Shown here one piece after another: positions 48,751 through 60,065 of a stretch of DNA of 64,000 nucleotides (the first letter of the stretch is position 1; each line of letters begins with the position of its first letter). This DNA is from Welwitschia mirabilis (Eukaryota > Gnetophyta > Gnetopsida > Welwitschiales): assembly GCA_051453625.1 (NCBI GenBank), contig JBOZIK010000001.1, positions 135,929,955 through 135,993,954 on the forward strand, written 5' to 3'. A model generated the notes under the pieces. That model was not told where the DNA came from. It made no database searches and was given only the letters and a program-made list of their open reading frames with translations. Both the position numbers and the translations under genes were made by a program.

Positions 48751-50450
48751 TGTAATAGTGATACGCACCCCTAGGCACTACATAGAGTAGCAGCAATGGA
48801 TAGCAAAGTTAGTGCAAGATGGCACTGACTGCCACGGCAGCACCAAAAAACTAGGTGCCTAAAAATCAAAAAAAAACACTGAAGCAATAAACTCTAATGC
48901 TGCCAAAGAAGAGAGAGGATAGGTATTGCATCAGAAAAAGGAGTAATCAAAGGCACATCAACACATGAGTGCAATTCAGGCAGAGTGCAAAGGAGAAGGC
49001 AGCGGATTCATGCATGGAGGAAGAGTTGAAAATTGCAACACAACAAGGTGATCAGCAGACAGCGTAGCTAGGAATGTAGCAGGTGGGAAGCACTAGACAG
49101 AGCTAGTCAAGGCAAGTGTGGCAGAAGCTAGGGAGCTCAGCAGCATAGGTGCATAGGTGAAGCACTAGAAGATGGGCAGGCGGGCGCTAACAAGGCAAAG
49201 CTACGGGGTAAGGAGTGAGAGATTTTCATCCATAGACAATTCTCCAAGTTCCTTTCATTTTGGTTTTTTAAATGATACAAGAGCTATACTTTTATTAATT
49301 TTTAAATGTAAGGCCTATTTTTCACTTGAAAATCTATAGGAATAGATTTATAACATCAAAGTCTATAGAAATAAGGATCATATTTCCCTAAGTTAATCTT
49401 TAAGACATTTATAACATCAAAGTCTATAGTTTATGGGTAAAACATTCAAATACATGCACTTATGTCTCTGTACAAGATAAATTATAGGCAACAAATCAAA
49501 TTGTAAAAATTTTATTTGACATTATCTTTTTATTTCCTTCCTTAAAGATTTCCTTATAGAATCAAATACATTCTTTGCATACTTGCCAAAGGATTCATGT
49601 TTCTTATTTTGGTTTTTGTTCTTAAGATTTGTATATTTTCTATTTTGGCTTGGAATCTATGAAATTTGAACATAATAAGATATAGTAAAACATCAAATTC
49701 AGTTAGATTGAATCACATCAAAATATCATGTTATACCAAATATCAACTGATAACATTGTGTTGAGATAAGCATTAGATCTAATGTTACTAAATTAGCACC
49801 ATCACATCAAACCAAGCCTAAGCACCTAATATTAAGTCAAAGACCAAAGGTTATTATGTGACATTTAGATCTACGCTTTAGGTTTAGGAAAACTGCCTAA
49901 ATAATTTAATGTTAAGAGGAGGGGATCAAACTTTAGTCAACCATCAAAGCCTATCAAATGGTTAAAGCAAATCATCAAATCCAGTCAAACTTAATTAAAC
50001 CTAGTTAGACTATCGAATTCAATCTAATTTAGTCAAAACAAAATAGTCAAGCTTTGTTAAATAATCAAATTTAATTAATAAATCCACAACTTATTCAGAT
50101 TTGAGCAAAGTTAGTCAAAATCAGTCAAACCCAGTCAAACTATCAAAATACAGTTAAATTCTATCAAAACACAACATTCAAACCTAGTCAAATTAAGCCA
50201 AACTATCAAAGTCCACTTAGAACAACAATTAAAATTAGTCAAAATGAATCAAATGATGTCAATCAAAGCAAGTCTAAATTATTCAACCATATTTAAACAT
50301 AGTCAAAATTGGTTAACTCTAGTCAAACTAGGTCAAGTCATTAAGTTCAACTTAAACTCATTTAAATTGCCATTAAACCACAAAAGTCACCTATCATCAC
50401 ATAACATTAGAACTAATCCACCATCTATGGGAAACAAAAAATCTTGTAAA
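48751..50450 (+). repeat. 5' LTR of the Tat element
   Basis: Begins TGTAATAGTGATACGCACC. Its first 470 bases are visibly richer in G+C than the surroundings. A 19-base direct repeat (ATAACATCAAAGTCTATAG) occurs at about 49342 and 49390. The right end is somewhere before the primer site at 50456 and could not be fixed. Confidence 0.7.
49930..50395 (+). repeat. GTCAA-motif cluster in the Tat LTR/leader
   Basis: At least a dozen AGTCAAA/AGTCAAC words occur within about 460 bases, alternating with CTATCAAA variants. On the opposite strand each reads TTGAC, the core bound by WRKY transcription factors in plants. Whether they act as such is unknown. Confidence 0.7.
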
Positions 50451-50455
50451 TAGTT

Positions 50456-50472
50456 TGGCACTAGAAGGAGGG
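50456..50472 (+). other. Tat primer-binding site
   Basis: TGGCACTAGAAGGAGGG, preceded by the LTR end and followed 80 bases later by the gag start. It begins with TGG, as a CCA-ended tRNA requires. The primer tRNA was not identified. Confidence 0.55.
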
Positions 50473-50554
50473 TCCATTCAGGTTTTTTAATAATTTATCA
50501 AGTCTTTTACATTCATTTTTTTCATCACCTTGTCAGAAACTTAGAATAGTTATA

Positions 50555-51206
50555 ATGCTAGAATTAACGAGAGGCAAAAAGGCTTGCATTTCTGAGGAGA
50601 TGTACAAACTCCTCATTCAACAAGACTCCTCTACGCTCGCCGCGGATGAGCTTCGTGCCATCATGGACTATAGAGCATATTGGGATCCATACCGTGTCCA
50701 CCCTAGTCAACGAATTCGTGTCATGGCATCCAAGAGGTTAGGATTAAACAGTCAAGAAGGGAGTCAAGCTCGTCAAAATGAACTCCTTCAAGAAAAAAGC
50801 AACAAGAAGAGTTCATTAATGAATGGGGTCGTGAAGAAAACCCAGAACCCCAACAACAACCACAGGCATAAGGCCCAAAGAAACAGGTCGACGACGATGA
50901 TAGCTTATTCGAATACTCCACACATGGAGAAGAATCACCTAGAAATAGACAAGCTGAAAATAAAACTCTCGATCAACCTAATTTAACAACCATTTGGGAA
51001 GCTATTAATGACCTGAAACGAGGTCTATAAAACAAGAAAAACTATTTAGATTCCGACTTCAATGACACTCCGATTCACCCCTCTGTTCCTCAAAAAATCA
51101 TATCACCTAGCGAAATGCCTGACTTTGATAAATTCACAGGCGTAGAAGACCCTATCATGCATGTAAGAAACTTCAAACATGCGTGTCATATGTACAACGT
51201 CGAACG
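50555..51206 (+). pseudogene. Tat gag, N-terminal part (best preserved copy)
   Basis: ATG at 50555 opens a frame beginning MLELTRGKKACISEEMYKLL. After about 85 codons a one-base shift in the run GAAAAAAGC (near 50790) moves reading to another frame. There it continues as QQEEFINEWGREE, DDDDSLFEYSTHGEE, TTIWEAINDLKRGL, and finally MPDFDKFTGVEDPIMHVRNF, the conserved start of the gag capsid domain, which runs into the gap at 51207. Only two stops occur in the shifted part, both at probable Gln codons. It is richer in G+C and CpG than the second copy after the gap, so it is younger or less methylation-decayed. The minus frame 50721-50921 is a shadow. Confidence 0.85.
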
Positions 51207-51306
51207 NNNNNNNNNNNNNNNNNNNNNNNNNNNNNNNNNNNNNNNNNNNNNNNNNNNNNNNNNNNNNNNNNNNNNNNNNNNNNNNNNNNNNNNNNNNNNN
51301 NNNNNN
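51207..51306. other. Assembly gap (100 N) inside Tat gag
   Basis: Sequence after the gap repeats that before it; see findings. Confidence 0.95.
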
Positions 51307-51770
51307 TTAAGCTTATCAGAATGAACTCTTTTATGGAAAAAGCAATAATAAGGACTTCATCAATGAATGAGGTTATGAAGAAAACCCAGAAATCCAACAA
51401 TAACCACAAGCACAAGGCCTAAAGAAACAGGCTAACAAAGATGATAGCTTATTCAAATACTCCATACATAGAGAAGAAACACCTAGAAATAGGCAAGCTA
51501 AAAACAAAACTCTCAATCAACCTAATTTGACTACCATCTAGGAAGCTATTAATGACCTAAAATGAGGTCTCTAAAATAAGAAAAACTANNNNNNNNNNTT
51601 AGATTTTAACTTTGATAACACTCCAATTCACCTCTTTGTTCCTCGAAAAATCATATCACCTAGTGAAATGTCTGACTTTGAGAAATTAGCAGGTGTAAAA
51701 GACCTCATCATGCATGTAAGAAACTATAAATATGCATGTCATATGTAACAGCATTGAATAAAACACAGCT
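51307..51770 (+). pseudogene. Second, more decayed copy of the same Tat gag segment
   Basis: Repeats 50759-51206 at roughly 85 percent identity by eye, with most differences being C-to-T or G-to-A in this copy. It passes the capsid start (CLTLRN-like remnant of the 'PDF.KF.G' block near 51668-51690) and continues into the rest of gag. A 10-N gap (51589-51598) sits where the first copy shows only about one missing base. Confidence 0.8.
51589..51598. other. Assembly gap (10 N), true size about one base
   Basis: Flanks are AAAAACTA and TTAGATT; the parallel copy reads AAAAACTATTTAGATT without interruption. Confidence 0.9.
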
Positions 51771-52980
51771 TATCACCTATTTTTCTACTCTTTAAAATAA
51801 CAAGCCCTCGAACAGTACTAGAGAATACTGAATCATTCGATCAGAAGTCTAAAAGAAGTACTAGAAATGTTTGTTCAACATTACTCCATCAATATCACAA
51901 AATGAGTTATGTTAGATTCCTTAACTATGATGGAATAAAAATTCAATAAAACAGTATAAGCTTATACATGATGATGAAAGGTCATTTCCCTACAACTAAA
52001 AACCTTCATTATAGACTTTGATATGGCAAATCTCTTTGCTAAGTCTTGCATTCCATACATTTCAAAACACTTCAGAATGTAGTCATCTAAAACCTTCAAA
52101 TAATCTATCATCCTAGCAAAAAGAATTGAAGTTGTAGAAGAAGAGAAAGGAGCCATAAAATATGGTAACACATCCCAAAGGGAACCATCCAAAAGGGATA
52201 ATAACAATACTAAAGGTGGCACCCCAAAGAATGTTGTTGTCATCAATCAATCAATTCAACCAGTTTACCCATCCTAATCGATGGATAACCCAATGATGAT
52301 GTTAATGGCACCTCAAGCCCCTTTTCCTTCATAAGCTTTTACTCCTCAACTAAATTATCATCAATCATTTTATCCTTTACCATGACAAGTACAACTGCCA
52401 CTATCACCACAACCTCAATAATAGACATACACACCTCAAAATCAAGGTCAAAATAGGCCTCAAAATTAAACCATAATTTCTCAATTCAAAAGGAGTTTCA
52501 TGAAATTAAATATTCCAATGAGATAAATCCTCTTAACATTACTAAAAAAAGAGGTAATCTAATTATCTTCCCTTAAATAAAGGGACCCAAATGAATCTAA
52601 ACCAAGAGGGTATGATGAGTAAAAGCATAATGAGTACCATCCAGTTCAAGGACATCATACCGATAATTGTTTCAATCTAAAACACATTGTTCAAGATATC
52701 ATTGAAAATAAGAAGGACAAAAACTTTGACACTATCTTAGCAGCTGCAAATGAACAGCTTGAGATTTATAAGAACTCCTTTCCTGCTCAACCTCCTACAT
52801 CGCAACCCCCATAGAATGTAGCATTTCAAAATGATAATAGTCCTTATGCAATTCTAGTAATTTAAGATCAACATCAAAAATCATTAGAATAAGTCATTCA
52901 AGAGAATAAGGAAAAATTAGAAGCAAGGGTTTAAGAAGAATATTCTCAAACTTGCCCTATCCCTTGATCACATACACCAA
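51771..52980 (+). pseudogene. Tat gag, capsid to zinc-knuckle region, decayed
   Basis: The plus strand continues gag. It has a Gln/Pro-rich linker (QLPLSPQPQ, then YTPQNQGQNRPQN, near 52400-52460). Then comes YHPVQGHHTDNCFNLKHIVQ (52634-52693), the Tat-type 'C.YH...GH.T..C..LK..I' knuckle whose first Cys is no longer visible. It is followed by IIENKKDKN. Several stops lie at Gln positions. The minus frame at 51962-52246 is a shadow. Confidence 0.75.
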
Positions 52981-53765
52981 CACAGGTGCTTGCCTCTAAA
53001 GTAAAAACGGCCTATCATTATTTGACATCACTTATTAAAAACTCTAAGCCTCATAGACTCATTTTTAAAAGGATATGCGAGGAGTGTTTAAGCTTAAAAT
53101 TATCTGTTGATCAAGATCAATCACAAAAGGAAAGAGCTACCTCAAAGGAGGTACATGTCCAAAAGAATGATAAAAACAAAGAGGCAATTCACTTCTCATA
53201 TCACCAGATTTCTACAACCCCTACAAAGATGATAATTATTAAACTGCCTTCCATATCTATAAATATTTGGCCTACCAAAGTAAGTAGAGCTTTTATCAAT
53301 TATGAAGCTTAACTAAATGTGATAAGTTCATCATGCCTTGAAAAGCCCAAAATGAGTCATCTCTTAAATGCAAAGAAAAGTGTGATGATTAGATGATTTA
53401 ATGACTATAAGGACAAATCAAAAGAGATAGTTACTTTATCTATTAAAGTAGTTCAAAAGGTTAATGACACTTAATACCATGTAATTGACAATGTAGTAGC
53501 ATTTAATTTGTTATTAGGACATCCTTGGATAATGGACATGTGGGCAATCGTATCTCTATCCCATCAAAAGCTAAAATTCGTAGGCTCTAAACTTTTAATG
53601 CCATTAGAACGCAATTATACTGTGGAAAATGTGAAATCACCATCGACGTTATCTTCTCCATCATTGTCATCCGCATCTAAGAAGATGACTATTCCCTTCT
53701 TACATTTTGAACATGATCCATTGGACCCTCATAAGATGAAGGTATCATCCATTTCTGATACTTAA
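52981..53765 (+). pseudogene. Tat protease region, decayed
   Basis: Between gag and RT on the same strand. The recognisable block is FNLLLGHPWIMDMWAIVSLS (53502-53561) followed by HQKLKF, the 'LLGRPW......A..S..HQ..KF' signature of Tat/Athila proteases. Upstream, SRAFINYEA (near 53283) and ISSSCLEK are remnants of the region before and around the active site. The catalytic Asp-Thr/Ser-Gly is not identifiable. After 53620 the frame becomes Ser/Leu-rich and ends at 53765. Confidence 0.75.
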
Positions 53766-54429
53766 ATTTTAGACACAGGATGGATTCCATTTCTCTCAGA
53801 TGATTTTCTAATGAGCTCATGATTTAAAACTTTCAACAAAGAAAAAAAGAGAAAAAACTTCTATTTAAAACCCAAAAAAATAATGAAAGCACAAAAACAA
53901 AAACATGAACATATGTGTATATACGAAAAAAAATACCAAAAAGAAAAGAAATAAAGAAAAAAACAACACAAAAAATAGACAACAACATTTAAAAAAAAAA
54001 GAGAAAAAGATCCTAGTTCATTTACCTAGTTAAAATGCAAAGGATAAAGTTCATAAAAGTCAAATCACCTCACACAAAACAAGTTCGCGTAACTAAGCAA
54101 AGTTTTGATGGTTGAGCAATGCCTCTATCTATCACACTACACATAAATATTCGCAAAGCGTAATGTTTAAAAACTTTCTTTTTAACAAGAAAAATGAAAG
54201 AGCAAAGTCTCTTCTAAGCTAGTTTATGTTTCTGTTTTCTAAATCTTTTAATTAAAATAGTTTAGCATGTTTTTTAGTGTCTGCTTTTAGTTTGTCCCTA
54301 ATTGTTGCTATTCTTATGTCATTTTCTTAACTTGTAAGACATCATAATGAGAAGTTAATTGAACATATCCTTGCATTTCACCCTTGATGGTCAACCTGCA
54401 AAAGTTATGTTGAACTCAACCTTGTTGAT
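53766..54429 (+). other. A-rich linker between Tat protease and RT
   Basis: Long A-runs (53835-54010) and no open frame. Some Tat elements have a non-coding insert or intron near this position; no splice sites were tested. Confidence 0.4.
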
Positions 54430-55990
54430 TTGAAGTGTAATGATTTCTTAAGAAAACCTTATATCTTCTCAAATGAAGAACAAATAAGTAAGAACTTTGA
54501 GGTCTATGAAATAATGAAGTCACAGAATGTAAAATCATCTCTAGCAAAGCAACAAGATGTCACAACATATGAATTCCTCGTAGATCCCATTAGTCAAGAA
54601 AAATCTCTTAAGATAAATGAACAACTGTAGAAACAAACCAAATATAAGCTTAAAAATGTACTATATTTCAATAGGGACATCTTTTCTTAGCATTACAAAG
54701 ATATGTTAGGAATCAACAAATCAATAGTTATGCATAACATTGTTCTAAAGCCAAACTCGATCCTAGTGAGACAAAAGATTAGAAAGCTAAACCTTCACCT
54801 TACATTAGTAGTGAAACAAGGACTAGAGAATCTTTTGACTGCTCATTTTATCTGACCAGTAGATTACTCAAATTGGCTATTAAATAGGGTGATTGTTCTA
54901 AAGAAGAATGGCCAAATTAGGATTTATATTAACTATCATGATTTAAATAAGGTTATCTTAAAGGATGACTATCCTTTGCCGAATATCGACATCATAGTAA
55001 ACAACACTATCGGTTATGACCTCTTATCATTTATGGATGGTTACTCAGGTTATAATTAGATCTTTATTAATCCTGCAAACTAGCATAAAACAACTTTTAT
55101 AATGCCATGGAGTCTCTTCTATTACATTATGATGTCCTTTGAATTAAATAATGCTGGTGCAACGTACCAATGTGCAATGACACATTTCTTTCACAATATG
55201 ATCCACTGCAACATGGAAGACTACGTTAATGATATTATGTTTAAGTTAAAAATAATTGTCAATTATCTTAATGACAAGATGATATGATTTGCACCTAAAC
55301 CCTAAGAAATGTATATTTAGTATGCCATCAGGAAAACTCTTAGGATTCATGGTATCAAAATAAAGCATAGAAATTAATCCTGATAAGATCAAGGCAATTA
55401 CAAATATGCCATCACTATACAATTTGAAACAGTTATGTAGTCTCTAAGGAAGGCTACAAATAATACGTTGATTTATTTCAACTTTGGCGAATCGATGTGA
55501 ACCATTTATGCATTTACATAAGAAAGATAATCAATTCAAGTGGGGCAAAAATTATTAAAAGTCTTTTGATAGAATTAAGGAATATTTGAAATCCACCACT
55601 GTGCTGAGTTAACTTAAGCCTCATCAGTCATTTTACCTTTACTTAGCATATTCATCATCATCACTTAGTGTAATAATCTTTTAACAAGCTGAATTACATT
55701 AAGATCACCCAATTTACTATATCAGTAGAATACTACATTAATATGAGAAATTATACTGAAGTAAAAAAGGCATGTTTAAGTTTAGTTTTTGCTTCACAGA
55801 AGTTTCATCATTATATAATAACAAATAAAATAATTGTGATTAATAATTAGAATTTGCTAAAACATCTACTTGAATACTCTACTGGTAGCACACATTTAAC
55901 AAAGTGGGCATCAATTCTTGCTAAATTTGACCTAGAATTCCAATCTTAAAAATCAGGCAAGGGAAAGTGCATAGCCGAACAAATGGCAGA
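54430..55990 (+). pseudogene. Tat reverse transcriptase and RNase H, decayed
   Basis: RT shows LENLLTAHFI (54825-54854), VIVLKKNGQIRIYINYHDLN (54891-54950), DYPLPNIDIIV, then LLSFMDGYSGYN (55023-55058). The catalytic motif is YVND (55222-55233) where Y-V-D-D is expected: one Asp is now Asn through GAT-to-AAT. NPKKCIFSMPSGKLLGF marks the RT thumb/connection. The first RNase H follows to about 55990, with remnants such as HHYIITNKI, LAKFDLEF and GKCIAEQMADLL. There are about eight stops. The second Tat copy (60655 on) keeps Y-V-D-D here. Confidence 0.88.
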
Positions 55991-56039
55991 TCTACTAATA
56001 GATGCTGAAGGTAAAATCTCAAGTGAAACTGATCCCTGA

Positions 56040-56450
56040 TAAAGAAATTCATCTTGTCAAAATGAAAAAGAATGGGGATGAATTGATGTTTTTTGATGGT
56101 GCATCCAATCAAAATGGTGGATTTGCAGGAGTAATCTTCTTTTTCAACAATAAGACAAGTTTGCTATTCTCTTTTAAACTGAATTTTTATTGCACAAACA
56201 ACATTGCTGAATATGAAGCCTCAACAAGAGGAATCATGCTAGCTATTCAAGTAGGTTCTAGAAAATTACACATTTTTGATGACTCGCAATTAGTTATTAA
56301 CCAAGTCTTAGGCAAGTATGAAGCTAGATCAGGAATCCTAAGTGCATATCTTGGAAGAGTAAGAAAGCTTCTTGAATTATTTAAGGCATGTGAAATCCTA
56401 GCTGTTCCTAGACATGAAAATTAATTCACAGATTATCTTTTAAACTTTGT
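56040..56450 (+). pseudogene. Second (archaeal-type) RNase H of the Tat element
   Basis: A nearly clean 140-codon frame (56002-56424). It reads LMFFDGASNQNGGFAGVIF, then YCTNNIAEYEASTRG, then HIFDDSQLVINQVLGKYEA, then ILAVPRHEN, a stop at a Gln position, and FTDYL. This is the D...E...D...D pattern of archaeal-type RNase H: FFDGA, AEYEA, DDSQLV, and the final Asp in TDYL. All four acidic residues appear present. The domain's place between RNase H and integrase is the mark of the Tat lineage. Confidence 0.88.
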
Positions 56451-56559
56451 TTAAATTTGTTTTAGATATTCATCCCTTAAAGAATATGTCACATGCATAT
56501 ACATTAGTTAAAATTTCCTTCATGAACATCAGATGACTGCTTATTTAGAGTTATCATGA

Positions 56560-57830
56560 GATGAGGTAAGTCAAGTGATAAAAGATCCTAAAGTAAATGA
56601 TGAGTGGTATGATACATTACTAAATTACTTTACTAGTCAAAGGCTACCCAAAAATTTCTCATAATTACAAAAGCAAAACCTCAGGAATCAAACAACGCAT
56701 TTTTCACTAATCCAAGAACAATCATTTAAGAAGTCAAATAAAGGTATCTTATTAAGATGTCTAAAATCAAGAGAAGCTACTCATGTCCTAAATGAAACCC
56801 ATACCGGACTATGTGCATCCCACTAAGGGGCAAAATCACTATTGGGTCATGTGTTATGGTTTAGTTATTTCTGGAAAATAATGAATGGTGACTGTTTTAA
56901 AATAGTTAAAATGTATTATACTTGTTAGATCTTTTCACCAAGAATACATCAACCACCTACTAAGCTTTTTCCTTCTAATCCAATTTGAATTTTTAGAAAA
57001 TGGGGTATGGATTTAATCAGTCCTATTACACCTGCCTCATCGGGGCAACATACATTCATTCTTATTACAACAAAATACTTTTTTAAATGGGTTGAAGTAG
57101 TCCCATTATGGCAAACAACATCAAAGAAAATTTAAAATTTCATTCTTGATAACATCATTACTAGATTTGGCATACCTTATGTCATTGTCACTGATAATAT
57201 TCCATAATTCAAATCGTTAGAATTGAAAAATTTCTTGAGCAAATTTGTCATAAAACATTCTTTTTCAACATCTCGTTATCCTCAAGAAAATGGACAAAGT
57301 GAAGCTACAAATAAATTGATCATAAATTATCTCAAGAAATTATTACAAAGGAATACAAAGTCATGGCATGAGAAATTGCCCTTAACATTATGGGCTTATC
57401 ACATTGCAGTAAAAATTGCTACAGGGATAACACTGTTTTAACTTGTCTATGGTACTGAAGTGGTCTTACCCACTCAAATTCAAATTTCCACATTAAAAAT
57501 GTTAGTTAGAAATCTAGAGTTATCTAATATGGAAAAGGAAATATAACTTGCACAACTTAAAACTTTAGATAAAAAACAGATAAAGGCCTTACAACAAACC
57601 CAACTTTATCAGAAGTGAATTGGTAATGCATACAATAAGCATGTAAATCCAAGATCTTATACTAAATGCAACTTAGTGTTGAAAGCAAACTTAACTAAGA
57701 AAACCTTAAAATTCTCACCAAATTGGTTAGAATAATTTATCATATCACGAAAATTCGACAAAGGAACATACAAGCTCAAAATTCTGAATGACATCGAAGA
57801 TAAAGAATTAATAAACTCATTTTATCTTTG
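56560..57830 (+). pseudogene. Tat integrase, decayed but with catalytic triad intact
   Basis: The zinc-binding region (REATHVLNETHTGLCASH, near 56775) is followed by a decayed CxxC. The core reads WGMDLISPITP (Asp codon 57010-57012), FFKWVEVVPLWQT, PYVIVTDNIP (Asp 57193-57195), SRYPQENGQSEATNKLI (Glu 57301-57303). Spacing is D-x60-D-x35-E, as in active enzymes. The C-terminal part includes WHEKLPLTLWAYHIAV, GTEVVLPTQIQI and a chromodomain-free tail (YKLKILNDIEDKELINSFYL). Stops fall at several Gln codons. The neighbouring second copy has lost all three acidic residues. Confidence 0.9.
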
Positions 57831-60051
57831 ATCATATTATCAGTAAATTTCACAATTTACATCTTTCTATGGTGTTTTAACTGTTTGTTTCACGCATTTA
57901 TTGTTACCATCTTAGTCATGCTAAAATGTGATGCATTTACTAGTTACTTAGAATAGCATTTTCTTATGTGTCATATACATTTCACATTTTTTTCTCTTTG
58001 TTTGAGTTTTATAGATCATGAATCATTATATACTTTAACTTCTGACATGACTAAATGTTAACAATCTTCTTAAACCTCTTGCACTTGGCAAACATTATTC
58101 CATTCCTTACCAAGATTTCTTGATTGAAATTCCATTTCATGAGGCTCATCCTATCGAAGACGAGGATGATGATGATGAGATATATCGCATCGATCCATGC
58201 TATGACCCACCTAACCCTTTCTTGATCATGATTCATATCCTTGCATGATCCTTCTTATTCTACATACTTGTATATCACCATTGTCATCTCACTAGATAGT
58301 AGCTGATACATGTTCCAGCTTGTCCTGCATTTCATCACACCCTTCATCTATTACTACTACTATATTTACACCATTTTGTTTATACCCACTATATCACTAT
58401 TTCATCATATCCATGTTACACTTCTGAACCTCTCACTTTTATCTTGTTTTAGGAATAAAAAGGGGAAAAAAGAAAAAAAGAAAAAAAGAAAAAAAAAGAA
58501 GGAAAAAATATATATATTTCCTTTTCACTTCTTTCATTGTACAGCCTATTACATACCTCTTTATAATAAGTTAATTTCTAAGTTATTAAGTCTTTATCTT
58601 ATAGAAGTGCATTTTAGATTAGATGCTATGAAAACCTTAGGGTTGATGGACAATAGTCAAAACTATATCAGTTAATAATTAATATGTTATTGGAATGATA
58701 GAAGCAATTAAGAAGTTCACCTCAATTGAGAGATGTAATTTCCCTTCACCTTTAGCTTAAATAACTCCTTAGCATCATTCCTGATTAAGATCATCTTTTT
58801 GTTTAAATTATCTATTCATTTTGTTTTGTGTTAAATCACATTTGAGTTTCATTAAAGTAGTTCCTTACTTTTGGGAATTTATAGTGGTATGATTGGATTT
58901 CACCCAATCTTAAGACATTCCCATGTCTATGACCTCTCGTGTCTTAAGTTATTCGGTATTAACATCAATTGTGTCAAATCTGATGCTTATCTTTAGTTGT
59001 GAACATTACAATTTATCATTCTAGTAATCAAACAATGTTTAAAAATCAAAGAGAATCCAAGCCAAGTGGACAAAAAAAAAAGAAGAAGAAAAAGAAGAAG
59101 AAAAAATAAAGAAGAAAAAACATCATAATGTTCTACCACAAGTGCACCGGGGTAAATATTCCCGAGGGGGGCCTTTAGCAGTGTGATATGGTAGCTATGG
59201 GAACTCCACTAGGATGTCAGTTGGTCATGATTTGGCTTTGGCTTATGGATCCTTATACTCTTGGTAGTGGTTGCACTCCCCTTGTTGTGATAAAAGTGTT
59301 TTTTAAACACCCTATTGACTTGATTTCCTTATAAATTTGAAGCTATAACTTCGCAAGCACTTAGAACATCTTGATCATTAGATGATAGATTAGTAAGGTC
59401 TCACTCGTTGTCGTAGCCAATAATTGGATTGAGTTATAGTTCAGACACGATATTGATACTTTGCAGAATAATTAGAGGCATTGTCATAACCATTGCTCTT
59501 ATCATATAATACTCTATGTTATTTAACATTAAACCATTACGCTAATGACATTGAATAATTTTATGATTCATACTAATAGACTTTTCTATGTTGACATTTA
59601 GAGGTGTAGAAATCAAAATCTTCTTCATGCCTTATTTGCCCATCTTCACCTAATATTTTTTTGGTATTTATAATTAATTACCTCAAAGTCATTACTGCAT
59701 TTACTCTTATCTATTTGAGACTGATTCCACTTTCTTGTTAACTTGTTATCTTTTGGTATCCCTCCCTTTCACTATTCCCTTTACTATCTTGTAACATGGT
59801 GAAAATCTATTTTTTATTGTCATGCCTTTCACCCCCTCTGCTTTGTTTACCATTCTCTTATACCCTAGTTTTTCTCATCCATCTTCGTGATTATGGTCAA
59901 ATGTTAATTATCATTCCTCATCTCCTATTTCCTATATTTATCGCTACTTATCTTTTTTGACATCTTATTATTTGTTGTTCTCCTATACATTCCAAATAAG
60001 TACATGATCATTTTTGACATAAATCTTATCTTTCACTTTTCACCTCATGTC
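57831..60051 (+). other. Tat 3' region
   Basis: 2.2 kb between integrase and polypurine tract. It contains an open acidic frame (58051-58250; see next entry), purine tracts (58455-58504 and 59078-59120), a G-rich stretch with CCCGAGGGGGGCC (59160-59172), and otherwise A/T-rich DNA. The 121-codon frame at 58310-58675 has a Lys/Glu low-complexity core from the purine tract and is not convincing as a gene. Confidence 0.5.
58051..58250 (+). pseudogene. Short acidic open frame downstream of Tat integrase
   Basis: Sixty-six codons without a stop and without an ATG. It reads KPLALGKHYSIPYQDFLIEI then FHEAHPIEDEDDDDEIYRID then PCYDPPNPFLIMIHILA. CpG sites survive in it, unlike its surroundings. It may be a remnant of an extra 3' ORF, as some Tat elements have sequence between integrase and LTR. 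Function unknown. Confidence 0.35.
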
Positions 60052-60062
60052 AAAAGGGGGGC
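60052..60062 (+). other. Polypurine tract of the Tat element
   Basis: AAAAGGGGGG just before CAAT and the LTR start TGTAATAGG. Confidence 0.8.
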
Positions 60063-60065
60063 AAT

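Noticed and set aside
49930-50395. GTCAA cluster as a CRISPR array
   Set aside because: Words are short, irregularly spaced and lack fixed-length repeats and spacers; the context is a plant LTR.
50721-50921. Cys/Ser-rich minus-strand frame
   Set aside because: Antisense shadow of the best-preserved Tat gag segment.
58310-58675. A 121-codon plus-strand frame
   Set aside because: Its core is a Lys/Glu run from a purine tract; the ends are hydrophobic A/T-rich translation without family signal.
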